The notes: a model not told the origin generated them from the letters alone. A stretch of 64,000 bases of DNA from Anaerohalosphaeraceae bacterium (GCA_035378985.1 DAOSUR010000009.1:66125-130124); one strand, 5' to 3'. Shown: positions 7,891 to 16,746, numbered from the stretch's first letter. Translations and numbers: made by a program.

Positions 7891-8793
7891 TTAAACCGTC
7901 TGATAGACCGGCTCCGTTCTCGTGCATTCGAGAAAGATTTCTTCCAGATTCATCGGGATTTCCACAATCTCCTGCGGCTGCAGCGACTGAACCATTTTCA
8001 TTTTCAGCGCATTCCAGTTGGCGGCCGTGAAGACCAGCTCTCGTCCCTCCTTGTGCTGGCGGATTAATTCGGTCAGGTAAAGCCGCTCGGGAGCCTGGTC
8101 GGAAAAAATCACACGAAATTTTCGTATTCCGTTTTTCAGTCCCTCAAGGGTGCAGTCCGCCGCCAGCCGTCCGTTCACCAAGATTCCGATTCGATCCGCA
8201 ATACGTTCCACATCGCTGAGAATATGCGAACTGAACAGAATTGTCCGCCCCTGACGCTGAATGACGTCAATCGCCAATTCAAGAAACTGCCTTCGGACAA
8301 CCGTATCCAGCCCGAGGGTCGGGTCGTCCAGAATCAGCAGCTCCGGTTCTGCCGCCATCGCCAAAGTCAGATTCAGCTGAGCCCTCATTCCGGCGGACAG
8401 GTCTTTGACCTTCCGATTCATCGGCAGATTGAATAAACCCGCCAACTCCTCGAAAAGATTCTGATTCCAGCATCCGGCCAGCCCCCTGCACAGAGCAGCC
8501 AGACGGCCCGCCGTGTATGTCCCGATTAAAGGATGTCCTTCTGCCGTATACCCGATTCGGGTTTTTGTCTTTCTGGAAAGCATCTGCGAATCCTCCCCGA
8601 AAAGAAAAGCCCTTCCGCGGGTCGGACTTTCCAGACCGAGCAAAATCCGTATCAGCGTGGTTTTGCCGGCACCGTTTCGCCCCAAAAGACCGTAAATACA
8701 TCCTTGAGGAATTTTCAAAGTCACTCCTTTCAGAACAGACCGGCCGTCATAATACTTCACCAGCCCCTCCGTCTGCACAACATACGTGTCCAT
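7891..8793 (-). CDS. ABC transporter ATP-binding protein (ABC-2/YtrB-like)
   Basis: This cytoplasmic ATPase of about 300 residues energises the neighbouring permease. Motifs in order: Walker A GRNGAGKTT (about 38-46), signature LSAGMRAQ (about 133-140), Walker B LLILDDPTLGLD (about 153-164) and switch His SSHILSD (about 190). The Walker B catalytic glutamate is replaced by aspartate (LDDPT instead of LDEPT). A 90-residue C-terminal extension follows, as in other ABC-2 ATPases. Two in-frame ATGs exist at 8799 and 8793; AAGGAG abuts the first but is 6 nt from the second, so 8793 is preferred. The gene lies 2 nt after the GntR gene. Confidence 0.9.
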   Translation of the reverse strand: MDTYVVQTEGLVKYYDGRSVLKGVTLKIPQGCIYGLLGRNGAGKTTLIRILLGLESPTRGRAFLFGEDSQMLSRKTKTRIGYTAEGHPLIGTYTAGRLAALCRGLAGCWNQNLFEELAGLFNLPMNRKVKDLSAGMRAQLNLTLAMAAEPELLILDDPTLGLDTVVRRQFLELAIDVIQRQGRTILFSSHILSDVERIADRIGILVNGRLAADCTLEGLKNGIRKFRVIFSDQAPERLYLTELIRQHKEGRELVFTAANWNALKMKMVQSLQPQEIVEIPMNLEEIFLECTRTEPVYQTV

Positions 8794-8795
8794 TT

Positions 8796-9191
8796 TCATC
8801 TCCTTTGTGTATCGATATTGTAGCTTTTTAAGGTTTCTTCAAACCACTCCTTCAATCGTTCTGGAGCCACCTTAAGAAGGACGGACTCGACGGCCGCTTG
8901 TTTCAGAAATTGGCAGACAATTTCCTTCTTGGCCGTTTCGCTGAGTCGAGAGGAGATTTCGGACACAAAAGAACCCCCGCCCGGTCTGGTATTTATGAGC
9001 CCTTCCTGCTCCAAATATTTGTAAGCTTTCGCAATCGTGTTCGGATTGATAACAAGCTGCACGGCCAGCTGGCGAATTGTCGGCAGCTGTTCACCCGGAA
9101 GGAACCGTCCGGAAGCAATCTCCTGTTTGATTTGGTCGATTATCTGCTGATAAACCGGCCGTTCAGAACTGGAAACAATTGTAATCTGCAA
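8796..9191 (-). CDS. GntR-family transcriptional regulator, YtrA subfamily
   Basis: The 131-residue protein has the short YtrA layout: an N-terminal winged-helix domain (about 1-75) and a short C-terminal helical dimerisation tail. 'PVYQQIIDQIKQEIASGRFLPGEQLPTIRQLA' and 'NPNTIAKAYKYLEQEGLINTRPGGGSFV' are the characteristic GntR wing and recognition helix. Members of this subfamily repress an adjacent ABC transporter operon and release it under envelope stress or antibiotic exposure. Translation starts at a TTG (9191) with AAAGGA 6 nt upstream. A 23-bp palindrome lies just upstream of the start, so autorepression is likely. The stop overlaps the first possible start of the ABC ATPase. Confidence 0.92.
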   Translation of the reverse strand: MQITIVSSSERPVYQQIIDQIKQEIASGRFLPGEQLPTIRQLAVQLVINPNTIAKAYKYLEQEGLINTRPGGGSFVSEISSRLSETAKKEIVCQFLKQAAVESVLLKVAPERLKEWFEETLKSYNIDTQRR

Positions 9192-9207
9192 AACGTTTCC
9201 TTTCTTG

Positions 9208-9230
9208 TTGTACTATTACAACTAATACAA
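9208..9230. promoter_or_regulatory. Palindromic operator for the YtrA-type GntR regulator
   Basis: TTGTA (9208-9212) and TACAA (9226-9230) are perfect inverted half-sites 13 bp apart, with further symmetric matches inside (TA and T at mirrored positions). The dyad lies 16 bp upstream of the regulator's TTG start, in the expected promoter/leader zone. Spacing and symmetry fit GntR/YtrA operators; binding is inferred. Confidence 0.65.
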
Positions 9231-9335
9231 GTTTAACAAAATAAACTTTTAAAGCAACAAAAAATGTTTTTTCCTAAAAACAAAAAAGAGGAAAGAGGTA
9301 TATTTAATACAAAATAAACATCCTTAAATGTGACA

Positions 9336-11420
9336 TCAACCTTCCCCTCTCACTCCGCCGGGCGGCATTGGAGTTGGAAATCCGCCTGGAGCAAAGCCGC
9401 CAGGGGTAAACCCACCCGGTGTAAAACCGCCGGGAGTCGGCGACAGCCCCGGTTGAGGAGTCCGACCGACAAAAACCTCATTTTCAGCCTCACGCTCCGC
9501 TTCCTGGACATCTCGATAATTCTTCCGCAGCTCCGCCGACCAGTTCGGCTGACGGATTGGCAGTTTTTCAAGCACACCGTCTTCCTTTGCATAGAGAATA
9601 CTCACAAACTCCCGCCGACGCAGAGCCGTCATCGTCCCAGACCAATCTACTTCTGAAATCTGGTCCAAATAAAGATAAGGAGTCGTAAAATCAACTTTTT
9701 CAGGCCTGACAGCTCCCATCATCCCCGCCCCTTCCGCAGGCATCGGCATTCCGCCGCCCATCATAGGAGGCGGAGGCGTCGTTCCTTCCATTCCAAGTCC
9801 CGCACCGGCCTCTGCAGGAGACGTCGTCGTTTTTTTCACCTCGACAACCGACCCAATCGTCTGTCCCGGAAGAACCTCGAAATCCTGACTTCTCCAGCGA
9901 CCCATATAATATTTGGAAACCCGGACATTTACCGCTATCGGATTTGTTTTAGAAACATCCATCGGGAAAATATGAAGGGTCTTCGGAATGGAAGCAATTA
10001 GCGGTTCGTTCTTTTTTGCGATTGTTTCTGCAAACGGCGTCCACAGAACCACCTGATTCTTGAACTCCTGCTGCTCCGCCTTAAACCAGTCCTTACCGGC
10101 AATCGGATTAAACATCCCTACACGAATACGATATTGATAGGTCTTGCCCGGCTGAACCGTATCATCATGAGCCCAAATCAGCAGCGGCTCCGTCCTTTTC
10201 CACCAGTCATCTGTCAGCAGTTCCTTCTGAAAATCCCGCCAAACGTCTTCTATTGTGCGCTGACGAGTACCCGGACGAACAGCGCCTCCCGGCCCTGTCG
10301 GAGCGGCCGTCTCCGGCATCATTTCCCCTGCTCCGGGTCGAACCGGTTCACGTCCTCGCGCCGGCTGTTCCGGACGAGCCGGACGCGGCTGTCTTCCCGG
10401 CTGAGTCGGACGCGGCCCGCCGGCCCCCGGAAACGGAGTTTCTCCTCCGGCTACCCCTCCTCGCCCCGCTCCCGCTGCGCCGGCACCGGCAGCCTGCTGA
10501 GCTGCTCGGCGGGCTTCATCCCGCTGCTGCTGGAGAAGCTTTTGAGCCTCTTCCAGAAAAGGCGGCGGCATCCAGTACTGGTAGCGGGATGTAGCAAAAT
10601 CATACGCACGCTGCTGCAGAAGAGACGACTGTCGAATTCGCTCCTTGAACTGCTCCATCTGAACGGAAACACCTCCTCCGCTCAGGTCCTCGGTACGGTC
10701 CGGCAGCTGGTCAAAAAGTTTTTTGTAGGCAATCGTCTGGGGAACCGGCACACGCACCCATGGTCCCCAGGTCCCATCCGGAAGCTGTTCTCTTCGCTGC
10801 AGTTCCACCCGAGCGGCCACCGGTACAGCCAAAACAGGGTCCCTGTGGGCCGGTCTGACACCCAATCCCATAAAGGCGGATTGAAACTGCTGAACAATCC
10901 GGCGGACATCCAGCCGTGCCGACACAGTTACGAAATCCACATCTCCAATCTGAGTCGGAACATTGTCATACGGCATTTCCGGCGTAATCTCTTCCGTCGG
11001 AACATACGCCGCTGCACGGATATAAGCCATCTGAACATCCTGGAGAGGAGGAATCTCCGGCACAGCATATTCCCGGTCCGTCTCGATCGGCTGGCGTCCA
11101 ATGCCGGGAAGCATCGGATAAACCTGCAGATTCAGAGAAGGAATGGAGGAGCTGAGCAGCCGTTCAAAAGAAGGAATAAAATCCGGCTGCGGCATTGCAA
11201 CGGCATCGGAAGGACTTTCGATTTTTTCACGAAGACGCTCGGCCTTTTGAACCAGCTTGGTCTGTGCCGAACCGGGAGATTCCCTGCGCCCGTCGATCAC
11301 AGGACCAAACGGATTGCGAAAAATAAACAGCCACAGCAGCCCGATGCTGATCAGGCCGATTCCGGCAAGAATGATTTTATCGAAATGCTGCTCAAGAAAG
11401 TTCTCTCGTTTTTTGCTCAT
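9336..11420 (-). CDS. Pilus/secretion-associated membrane protein with Gly/Pro-rich segments
   Basis: No named family is recognised with certainty. The 694-residue protein has one membrane helix (about 16-34) after a short cytoplasmic start. It continues as a long periplasmic region with a beta-rich part (about 110-260) and a low-complexity Ala/Gly/Pro/Arg linker (about 300-385). Next is a second beta domain with fibronectin-like wording 'VQPGKTYQYRIRVGMFNP' (about 415-432) and another Met/Pro/Gly stretch (about 545-570). The tail holds four tandem PGGF repeats. It is third in the operon after the pilM-pilN fusion and the PilO-position protein, so it may serve as a PilO/PilP-like alignment or secretin-linking component. 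That role is inferred from gene order. Confidence 0.7.
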   Translation of the reverse strand: MSKKRENFLEQHFDKIILAGIGLISIGLLWLFIFRNPFGPVIDGRRESPGSAQTKLVQKAERLREKIESPSDAVAMPQPDFIPSFERLLSSSIPSLNLQVYPMLPGIGRQPIETDREYAVPEIPPLQDVQMAYIRAAAYVPTEEITPEMPYDNVPTQIGDVDFVTVSARLDVRRIVQQFQSAFMGLGVRPAHRDPVLAVPVAARVELQRREQLPDGTWGPWVRVPVPQTIAYKKLFDQLPDRTEDLSGGGVSVQMEQFKERIRQSSLLQQRAYDFATSRYQYWMPPPFLEEAQKLLQQQRDEARRAAQQAAGAGAAGAGRGGVAGGETPFPGAGGPRPTQPGRQPRPARPEQPARGREPVRPGAGEMMPETAAPTGPGGAVRPGTRQRTIEDVWRDFQKELLTDDWWKRTEPLLIWAHDDTVQPGKTYQYRIRVGMFNPIAGKDWFKAEQQEFKNQVVLWTPFAETIAKKNEPLIASIPKTLHIFPMDVSKTNPIAVNVRVSKYYMGRWRSQDFEVLPGQTIGSVVEVKKTTTSPAEAGAGLGMEGTTPPPPMMGGGMPMPAEGAGMMGAVRPEKVDFTTPYLYLDQISEVDWSGTMTALRRREFVSILYAKEDGVLEKLPIRQPNWSAELRKNYRDVQEAEREAENEVFVGRTPQPGLSPTPGGFTPGGFTPGGFAPGGFPTPMPPGGVRGEG

Positions 11421-11483
11421 GAAAATATCCTGTGCACACTTTATTCCGTTTTCATCACTTTAAGCCGCCGTAAAGGGGGCCTT

Positions 11484-12824
11484 TCAATATCCTCCCGGCC
11501 CCATCGGCACAGAGGACGCACCCTGCTGGGACTGCCCCAGAAGGACCTTCACCGGTTCCGGCTTAATCTCATCGTATGCTTTTCGAAGAAACAGATATTC
11601 GCAAACCAGGTCCACCCGCATCACGGCATCTGTACCGTACCGATAGTAGAGATGAGGAAGACTCTGTTTATCGACCGCGGAAAAGGTGCTGGCAAGAATC
11701 GTAATCTGATTATGACGGGCCTGTCGGAGCTCGCCGTTTTCCTTGAATCCCTCTCGATAAACATGAGGCTTGGCGGAACACAGCTCCTTCAGAAACGCCT
11801 GTGTATAGCGGCTGTCCACAATAACCGAGACTGCAAAATGGACTACATCCATTTCGTCGTTGCAGGTCCGCCCCGTCCAGGGACGCGAGACCAGCGGACT
11901 GGTCGAACCCGCTAAAACATAAGCCGGAGGGTCGGCCATTGCTGAAGCGGCAAGGCCTCCGATTCCGCCGATGCCGATACCGCGTGGGATATTCCCCGTC
12001 GGATACGGAGACACCATTGAAACATCAGACACCGGTCGCTGAAAACTGACTCCCAGCAGACGTTTAACGGGAGAATCGGCTACCCGCTGCGAACCGGTAT
12101 TCATCGCTTCAATGGCCGCCACCACGTCTTCATAAATCCAATAAGCCGTTTGAGAAAACCAGCAGTCGCGCAGGGCCTGTTCGGCACCGACAAACTGATA
12201 AGACTCCCAAAAATCGTACCAGGAAAAAACACGCGGATTGGCATACATCACAATCCGTTCCGCTCGGGCATTGCAGACAGCGTTTACCATCGGATTCTCT
12301 GCGGTTGAGCCTCCAAAACCGATTCCCCCTGCACCTCCTCCAACATACTCGCCGCCGCGGACCGCTCCCGCCCCCGGTCCTGCGCCCGCAGCACGGATTT
12401 CGGCATCCGAAGGAGCATCCAGGGCCTTCAACCGCTCGGTAACCATCTGTTCAATCGCAGCCCGATAACGCCGCCCGAAATCCTGATAAATTTGTGAAGA
12501 TGTATCCGCCGATTTCGGGAAAATCCCATATTTAATCAAATCCCGCATCGAAGACTGAAGGGACATTTTCTGAACCGCTTCCGCATCAGTCTTGTACTGC
12601 TGAAGAATCCTTTGGATCTGTTCGGCCTGTTCCTTGGGCGGAGTTGTCCGAGTCAGACTGTCGAGGGTTTGAGCGATTTTCTCCCATTCCTGTTTCTTTT
12701 CACTGACCGTGCGCCCAATCAAAATGGTCGGAAGAAACAGAATCAGTCCTGCCAGCAGCAGCCCCGCCGGAAGCAAAAGCGCCGAATATTTCTTAAGATA
12801 CCCTTTGACTATATCCATAACCAT
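11484..12824 (-). CDS. Probable inner-membrane pilus-assembly protein (PilO/GspM-like position)
   Basis: The 446-residue bitopic protein has a short cytoplasmic N-terminus, one membrane helix (about 14-34) and a coiled-coil region (about 36-95, 'EKKQEWEKIAQTLDSLTRTTPPKEQAEQIQRILQQY' type). A Gly/Ala-rich linker (about 140-175) leads to a ferredoxin-like C-terminal domain. This architecture matches PilO/GspM-type partners of the PilM-PilN platform in type IV pili or type II secretion, although sequence identity is not obvious. It lies 51 nt downstream of the pilM-pilN fusion, with AAGGAA 8 nt before the ATG. Function is inferred from context and topology. Confidence 0.7.
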   Translation of the reverse strand: MVMDIVKGYLKKYSALLLPAGLLLAGLILFLPTILIGRTVSEKKQEWEKIAQTLDSLTRTTPPKEQAEQIQRILQQYKTDAEAVQKMSLQSSMRDLIKYGIFPKSADTSSQIYQDFGRRYRAAIEQMVTERLKALDAPSDAEIRAAGAGPGAGAVRGGEYVGGGAGGIGFGGSTAENPMVNAVCNARAERIVMYANPRVFSWYDFWESYQFVGAEQALRDCWFSQTAYWIYEDVVAAIEAMNTGSQRVADSPVKRLLGVSFQRPVSDVSMVSPYPTGNIPRGIGIGGIGGLAASAMADPPAYVLAGSTSPLVSRPWTGRTCNDEMDVVHFAVSVIVDSRYTQAFLKELCSAKPHVYREGFKENGELRQARHNQITILASTFSAVDKQSLPHLYYRYGTDAVMRVDLVCEYLFLRKAYDEIKPEPVKVLLGQSQQGASSVPMGPGGY

Positions 12825-12875
12825 TTTTGTTGTTCCTTGTTGTATCGAAATTCTTTCCCGCGAATTCCAAACTTT

Positions 12876-15278
12876 TTAAAATTCGCCGCCTCCCCTGCCC
12901 CCGCCGCCTCCAGGCCCCGCCGGAACCGCACCCGGGTAAAAACCGCCACCCATTCCGCCGCCGGCGGTCAGCTCCGGCAGAGCCGGAGCATCTTTCCATA
13001 CAAATTTTGCCTGAATTCGAAACCAATGATCCCGAATAATATATTGAGGTTCCCCAAACGGCGTTTGTTTCACACGCCCCAAATCCCGGTCTGTATACGA
13101 CGGATTATTCTTAATATCTTCCTGAGTAATAATATCGAGGGTCCTGCTGATTTCCTCCTCGGTCATCGGGTCAACCAAAACTGTTTCCTTTGTGATACGA
13201 GTAGGAACTGCCCCTGTCATCCCTCCGGCGACCGGACCGCCCGGCATCGCCGTCATTCCCGCGGCTGCACCGCCCGCCTGGCTCGACGGAACCCTTTCCA
13301 CTTCCCGGAGAATTCCGATTCCCGCCGGCATCTGCATATCCGCCGGGTCCACGGGACCGGATTCATCTTTGAAATGCCGGATATCCCCTTTGCCGAAAAG
13401 CTCAAACGGCGTGTCAGGAAACAGGGTCTTGAGGTTCTCAAAACGGGTAACAACTCCCCAGCGTGTTTGGTCGGTCCCGACACCGGGCGGGTCCAGAAGC
13501 TGGGCAATTTCCTTGTAGGGACTGTATCCCTCAATCAGAACCACAAAACCCGCCTGGGTCGCGGACTGAACTCCTGCGGTCCCCATTTCCCCGCCGGGCA
13601 TTCCCGGCATCATCTCCGGAGGCATCCCGCCGGGCTGCATAACCGGCCCTCCCATAAAACCGCCGACTTCCCCGCCGAAGCCGGCACCGGGACCATAGCC
13701 GGTCATCGAGCGGCGACTTCCCTGCGGCAGGGCCGCCGCAGCCAAATCCGGAGCAAACTGAACTTCCAGCCGCGTCACAAACATCACTTTCCTGTCCCCG
13801 CGAGGAATGGAGCGGATGGTTTTAAGATCTCCATTCACAAAAGCATCGTACAGCTCAGCAATTGCCGGGGTATTTTCTTTGTTCGGAAAACATTTCAAAA
13901 GCGTTTCATTCAAAAGAGGAACAATCTGCCGATACTTGAACAAATCCATCTCTTTCTGAACCTGCTGTTCAAACATCGGTTTTTGGCTTTCAAAGTCTGA
14001 AACGGCTGAATTAATGCTCTGGGCCTGCTGCATTACGGCCTGAACCGTCCGAAGCCCGCTGTTTTCCCGGCTGTACTGCTGAAGCAGCCGGAAAGTCCAC
14101 AGCAGACAAATCAGACTAACAGCCAAAAAGACCGATGCGGCGGCTGTAAATACTTTGGCCTTGCGGGTCCAGGCCATCGCCCGGGCAATCCGTTTGGGCA
14201 GAAGATTGGTTTCAATCTTTGATTCCCCCAACAGCTGAACTCCCAAACCGTAGACTACCCCGAACTCAGAAAGATTTTCATGAAACTTGGCTGCAGAAAC
14301 GTCCGGCGAGAGCACAAGCCGCTCGAACGAATCCGGCTTAATCACCGGCAGCCCCAGACTTTGCTGCAGATATTTGGTCAGCCCCTGCAGCTTAAAACCG
14401 CCTCCCAGGGCCAGGATTCGTGAGAATCCTTTATCTCGACCGGCTCCGCTGGAGGCATAAAAGCCCAGACTTCGCTGGATTTCTCCTCCCAAATCCGTAT
14501 AAACGGGCTTCATCGCCGTAAAAATCTGCCGCATATATTTGCTCATCGGAGCGGTCCGCTTAAGCTTCTCGGCTCTGGCAAACTTCAGCTTAAAGGCATC
14601 CGCAATCGCCTCTGTAAACGTGTTTCCGCCGATTCGAATGCTCCTCTGCCAGACGGAATCCCGTGTTGCGATAACCAGCGTTGTATTTTCGGCTCCCATA
14701 TCCAAAAGAATTGTGGCTTTTCCTGAGGATGCACTGATTTCTTTGATGTCATAAAGGGCATAGTTGTACAAAGCAATGGGACTGATTTGCACACAGCTGA
14801 CCCGGAGGTTCTCCCGGCTGAAAAAGTCCAGCATTTCCGCAATGACTTCATTTTTTATGGCAAATATACCCACTTCTGTATCAGGACTGTCCGGATTTTT
14901 CAGCAGCTGCCAATCCCATTCCACTTCATTGATATCAAATGGAATCTGCTGAACGGCCTCGAGAGGAACAATCTTGGGGATTCGTTTGGGATCCACCGGC
15001 GGCATTTTCACCAGACGGGCAAAACTGTTTTGCCCCGCGATAGCAATAGCCACCTCTTCTTTGCCAACCTCATTTTGCTTTAGAAAGTTCCGAAGAGTCT
15101 GGCGAATAGTTTCTCGCTTTTCCTCTGGAGTAATATCCGCCGTCGAAAGGATTTTATCATGTTCAAGATAATCAAACCCCACAACCTCCAGCCCCTCTGC
15201 ACCCTGACGGAGCCGCAGGGCCTTCAGCGAACAGGTTCCAATATCAATCCCCCAGACCGCATGCGACGCTTTGGCCAT
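12876..15278 (-). CDS. pilM: PilM-PilN fusion, type IV pilus / type II secretion platform protein
   Basis: The first 350 residues are PilM, an actin-like ATP-binding protein of the pilus inner-membrane platform: 'WGIDIGTCSLKALRL' (about 9-23), 'RIPKIVPLEAVQQIPFDINEVEWDWQLL' (about 100-127, diagnostic), 'ILLDMGAENTTLVIA' and 'ILALGGGFKLQGL' (nucleotide site). Then 'ETNLLPKRIAR' (about 355-365) starts a PilN-like part with one membrane helix (about 374-393). A coiled coil, a periplasmic ferredoxin-like region and a Gly/Met/Pro-rich linker follow, then a final domain. PilM and PilN are normally separate proteins; PilM binds the PilN N-terminal 'NLLP' peptide in trans. The 800-residue fusion heads a three-gene operon. 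AAAGGAA precedes the ATG. Confidence 0.88.
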   Translation of the reverse strand: MAKASHAVWGIDIGTCSLKALRLRQGAEGLEVVGFDYLEHDKILSTADITPEEKRETIRQTLRNFLKQNEVGKEEVAIAIAGQNSFARLVKMPPVDPKRIPKIVPLEAVQQIPFDINEVEWDWQLLKNPDSPDTEVGIFAIKNEVIAEMLDFFSRENLRVSCVQISPIALYNYALYDIKEISASSGKATILLDMGAENTTLVIATRDSVWQRSIRIGGNTFTEAIADAFKLKFARAEKLKRTAPMSKYMRQIFTAMKPVYTDLGGEIQRSLGFYASSGAGRDKGFSRILALGGGFKLQGLTKYLQQSLGLPVIKPDSFERLVLSPDVSAAKFHENLSEFGVVYGLGVQLLGESKIETNLLPKRIARAMAWTRKAKVFTAAASVFLAVSLICLLWTFRLLQQYSRENSGLRTVQAVMQQAQSINSAVSDFESQKPMFEQQVQKEMDLFKYRQIVPLLNETLLKCFPNKENTPAIAELYDAFVNGDLKTIRSIPRGDRKVMFVTRLEVQFAPDLAAAALPQGSRRSMTGYGPGAGFGGEVGGFMGGPVMQPGGMPPEMMPGMPGGEMGTAGVQSATQAGFVVLIEGYSPYKEIAQLLDPPGVGTDQTRWGVVTRFENLKTLFPDTPFELFGKGDIRHFKDESGPVDPADMQMPAGIGILREVERVPSSQAGGAAAGMTAMPGGPVAGGMTGAVPTRITKETVLVDPMTEEEISRTLDIITQEDIKNNPSYTDRDLGRVKQTPFGEPQYIIRDHWFRIQAKFVWKDAPALPELTAGGGMGGGFYPGAVPAGPGGGGGRGGGEF

Positions 15279-15330
15279 GATGTTCCTTTCTTCTATCTAT
15301 TTCGCATCCGAGAGAGGCCCGCAAAAAAAC

Positions 15331-15360
15331 TTGCATCCGCCCCGCTCCTCATTCTATAGT
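15331..15360 (+). promoter_or_regulatory. Promoter of mtaB, near-leaderless
   Basis: TTGCAT (15331-15336), an 18-nt spacer and TATAGT (15355-15360) stand 9 nt before the ATG at 15370. No Shine-Dalgarno sequence is present, consistent with a transcript that starts within a few nucleotides of the start codon. Confidence 0.55.
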
Positions 15361-15369
15361 AAGCCGTCT

Positions 15370-16707
15370 ATGAAACGCTTTATCATCCATACGCTCGGCT
15401 GCAAAGTCAATCAATATGAAAGCTGCCAGATTGAACAATGGCTGCGCTCTCACGGCTTCTGCCCCGCCCCCTCCGGTTCTCCGGCCGACCTGGTTGTCGT
15501 CAACACCTGCTGCATCACCCAAACCGCCGCTTCGAAAAGCCGTCAGGCCGTCCGCAAACTCCACAAGCAGAACCCCTCCGCCTTTCTGATTCTTACCGGC
15601 TGCCTGTCCGCCGCTCCCGCAGAGGAAACCGCCGACCTGCCGAAAACCGCCGTCTGGGTCGCCGATAAACATCAGCTGCTGGATATCCTGCGTTCTTTGT
15701 CAGACTCATCTGAAGACAGAGTATCCAACGGAATCAGTAAAACACCATTTTCCTATAAAATCAAGCACAAAAACGACCTGTGTTTCCAAGAATTTGATTC
15801 CTGCGACCCGTTCGGCCCCTTGCAGAGCTTTTCCGGACAAACCCGTGCCTTCCTGAAAATTCAGGACGGCTGTGATGTCTGGTGCACCTACTGTATTGTT
15901 CCAAAAATACGCAGCCGAATCTGGAGCAAGCCCTTCGATGTGATTCTCGAAGAGGCCCAAGCTCTCACAGCCGCCGGTCATAAGGAAATTGTCCTCACAG
16001 GCATTTTTCTGGGGGCTTGGGGACGTTCCACAGCCCGCCGAAAAGACTGGGATATTTCACAACCGAATCCTTTGCCTTCTCTCCTCAAGCAGCTTTTGGC
16101 TATCCCAAACCTAATTCGACTTCGTCTCAGCTCATTGGAGCCGGCCGATGTAACGGACGAACTCATTGAAGTCTATCAACAATATCCTAATCTTGTCCCC
16201 CACTTTCACTTGCCCCTGCAATCCGGTTCAGATGCCATCCTGAAACGAATGGCCCGCCAATACACATCGGAGGAATATCTGCGTATCTGCCGAAAACTTC
16301 AGGAGCGGTTAGATCGACCGGCTATCACAACAGATATCATTGTGGGCTTTCCCGGTGAAACCGAAGAGGATTTTGAAAAAACCGTTGAGATTTGCCGTCA
16401 GGTCAGATTTGCCAAAATTCATATTTTCCCGTTCAGCCCCAGACGGGGTACAGCAGCCGCTCGAATGAAACCGCCTGTTCCAGCAGGAATCATCCGCCGG
16501 CGGGCGGAAAAACTTCAGGAATTGGACAAAGAACTTCAGGAAACGTTTCGACGTCAGTTCCTCGGCCAGACCGTTCGCGTGATTCTCGAACAGACAAATC
16601 CTCCCGCGGGCCGCTGCGACCGTTATTTTATGGTAGATTGCTCCGCCGCCAAGGCAAATTCTCCCCTTGCCGCCGGGCAAGTTGTTTACGTCACTTTAAC
16701 AGATTGA
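15370..16707 (+). CDS. mtaB: tRNA threonylcarbamoyladenosine (t6A37) methylthiotransferase MtaB
   Basis: MtaB is a radical SAM enzyme that adds a methylthio group to t6A at position 37 of tRNAs reading ANN codons. The 445-residue protein shows the UPF0004 domain with 'HTLGCKVNQYES' (N-terminal cluster Cys, about 10), 'VVNTCCIT' (about 45) and 'LTGCLS' (about 80). The radical SAM triad is C-x3-C-x2-C in 'DGCDVWCTYCIVP' (about 165-177), followed by 'LSSLEPADV', 'HFHLPLQSGSD', 'DIIVGFPGETEEDF' and a C-terminal TRAM-like region. The 'TLGCKVNQYE' start distinguishes MtaB from MiaB and RimO. The start is fixed by the family N-terminus and the promoter. It is divergent from the pilus operon. Confidence 0.94.
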   Translation: MKRFIIHTLGCKVNQYESCQIEQWLRSHGFCPAPSGSPADLVVVNTCCITQTAASKSRQAVRKLHKQNPSAFLILTGCLSAAPAEETADLPKTAVWVADKHQLLDILRSLSDSSEDRVSNGISKTPFSYKIKHKNDLCFQEFDSCDPFGPLQSFSGQTRAFLKIQDGCDVWCTYCIVPKIRSRIWSKPFDVILEEAQALTAAGHKEIVLTGIFLGAWGRSTARRKDWDISQPNPLPSLLKQLLAIPNLIRLRLSSLEPADVTDELIEVYQQYPNLVPHFHLPLQSGSDAILKRMARQYTSEEYLRICRKLQERLDRPAITTDIIVGFPGETEEDFEKTVEICRQVRFAKIHIFPFSPRRGTAAARMKPPVPAGIIRRRAEKLQELDKELQETFRRQFLGQTVRVILEQTNPPAGRCDRYFMVDCSAAKANSPLAAGQVVYVTLTD

Positions 16708-16746
16708 CTTTTTGCTCCTGCTGACTTCAAAAAAATGAACTCATTC

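Noticed and set aside
9336..11420. Gly/Pro-rich 694-residue protein as a collagen-like or PE/PPE-like secreted protein
   Set aside because: The repeats are short linkers within a bitopic protein that sits in a pilus-platform operon; there is no regular Gly-x-y pattern.
10134..11915. 593-codon plus-strand frame opposite the pilus operon
   Set aside because: It is antisense to two genes with clear membrane topology and spans their boundary; its product is Arg/Pro/His-rich, typical of an antisense shadow in GC-rich DNA.
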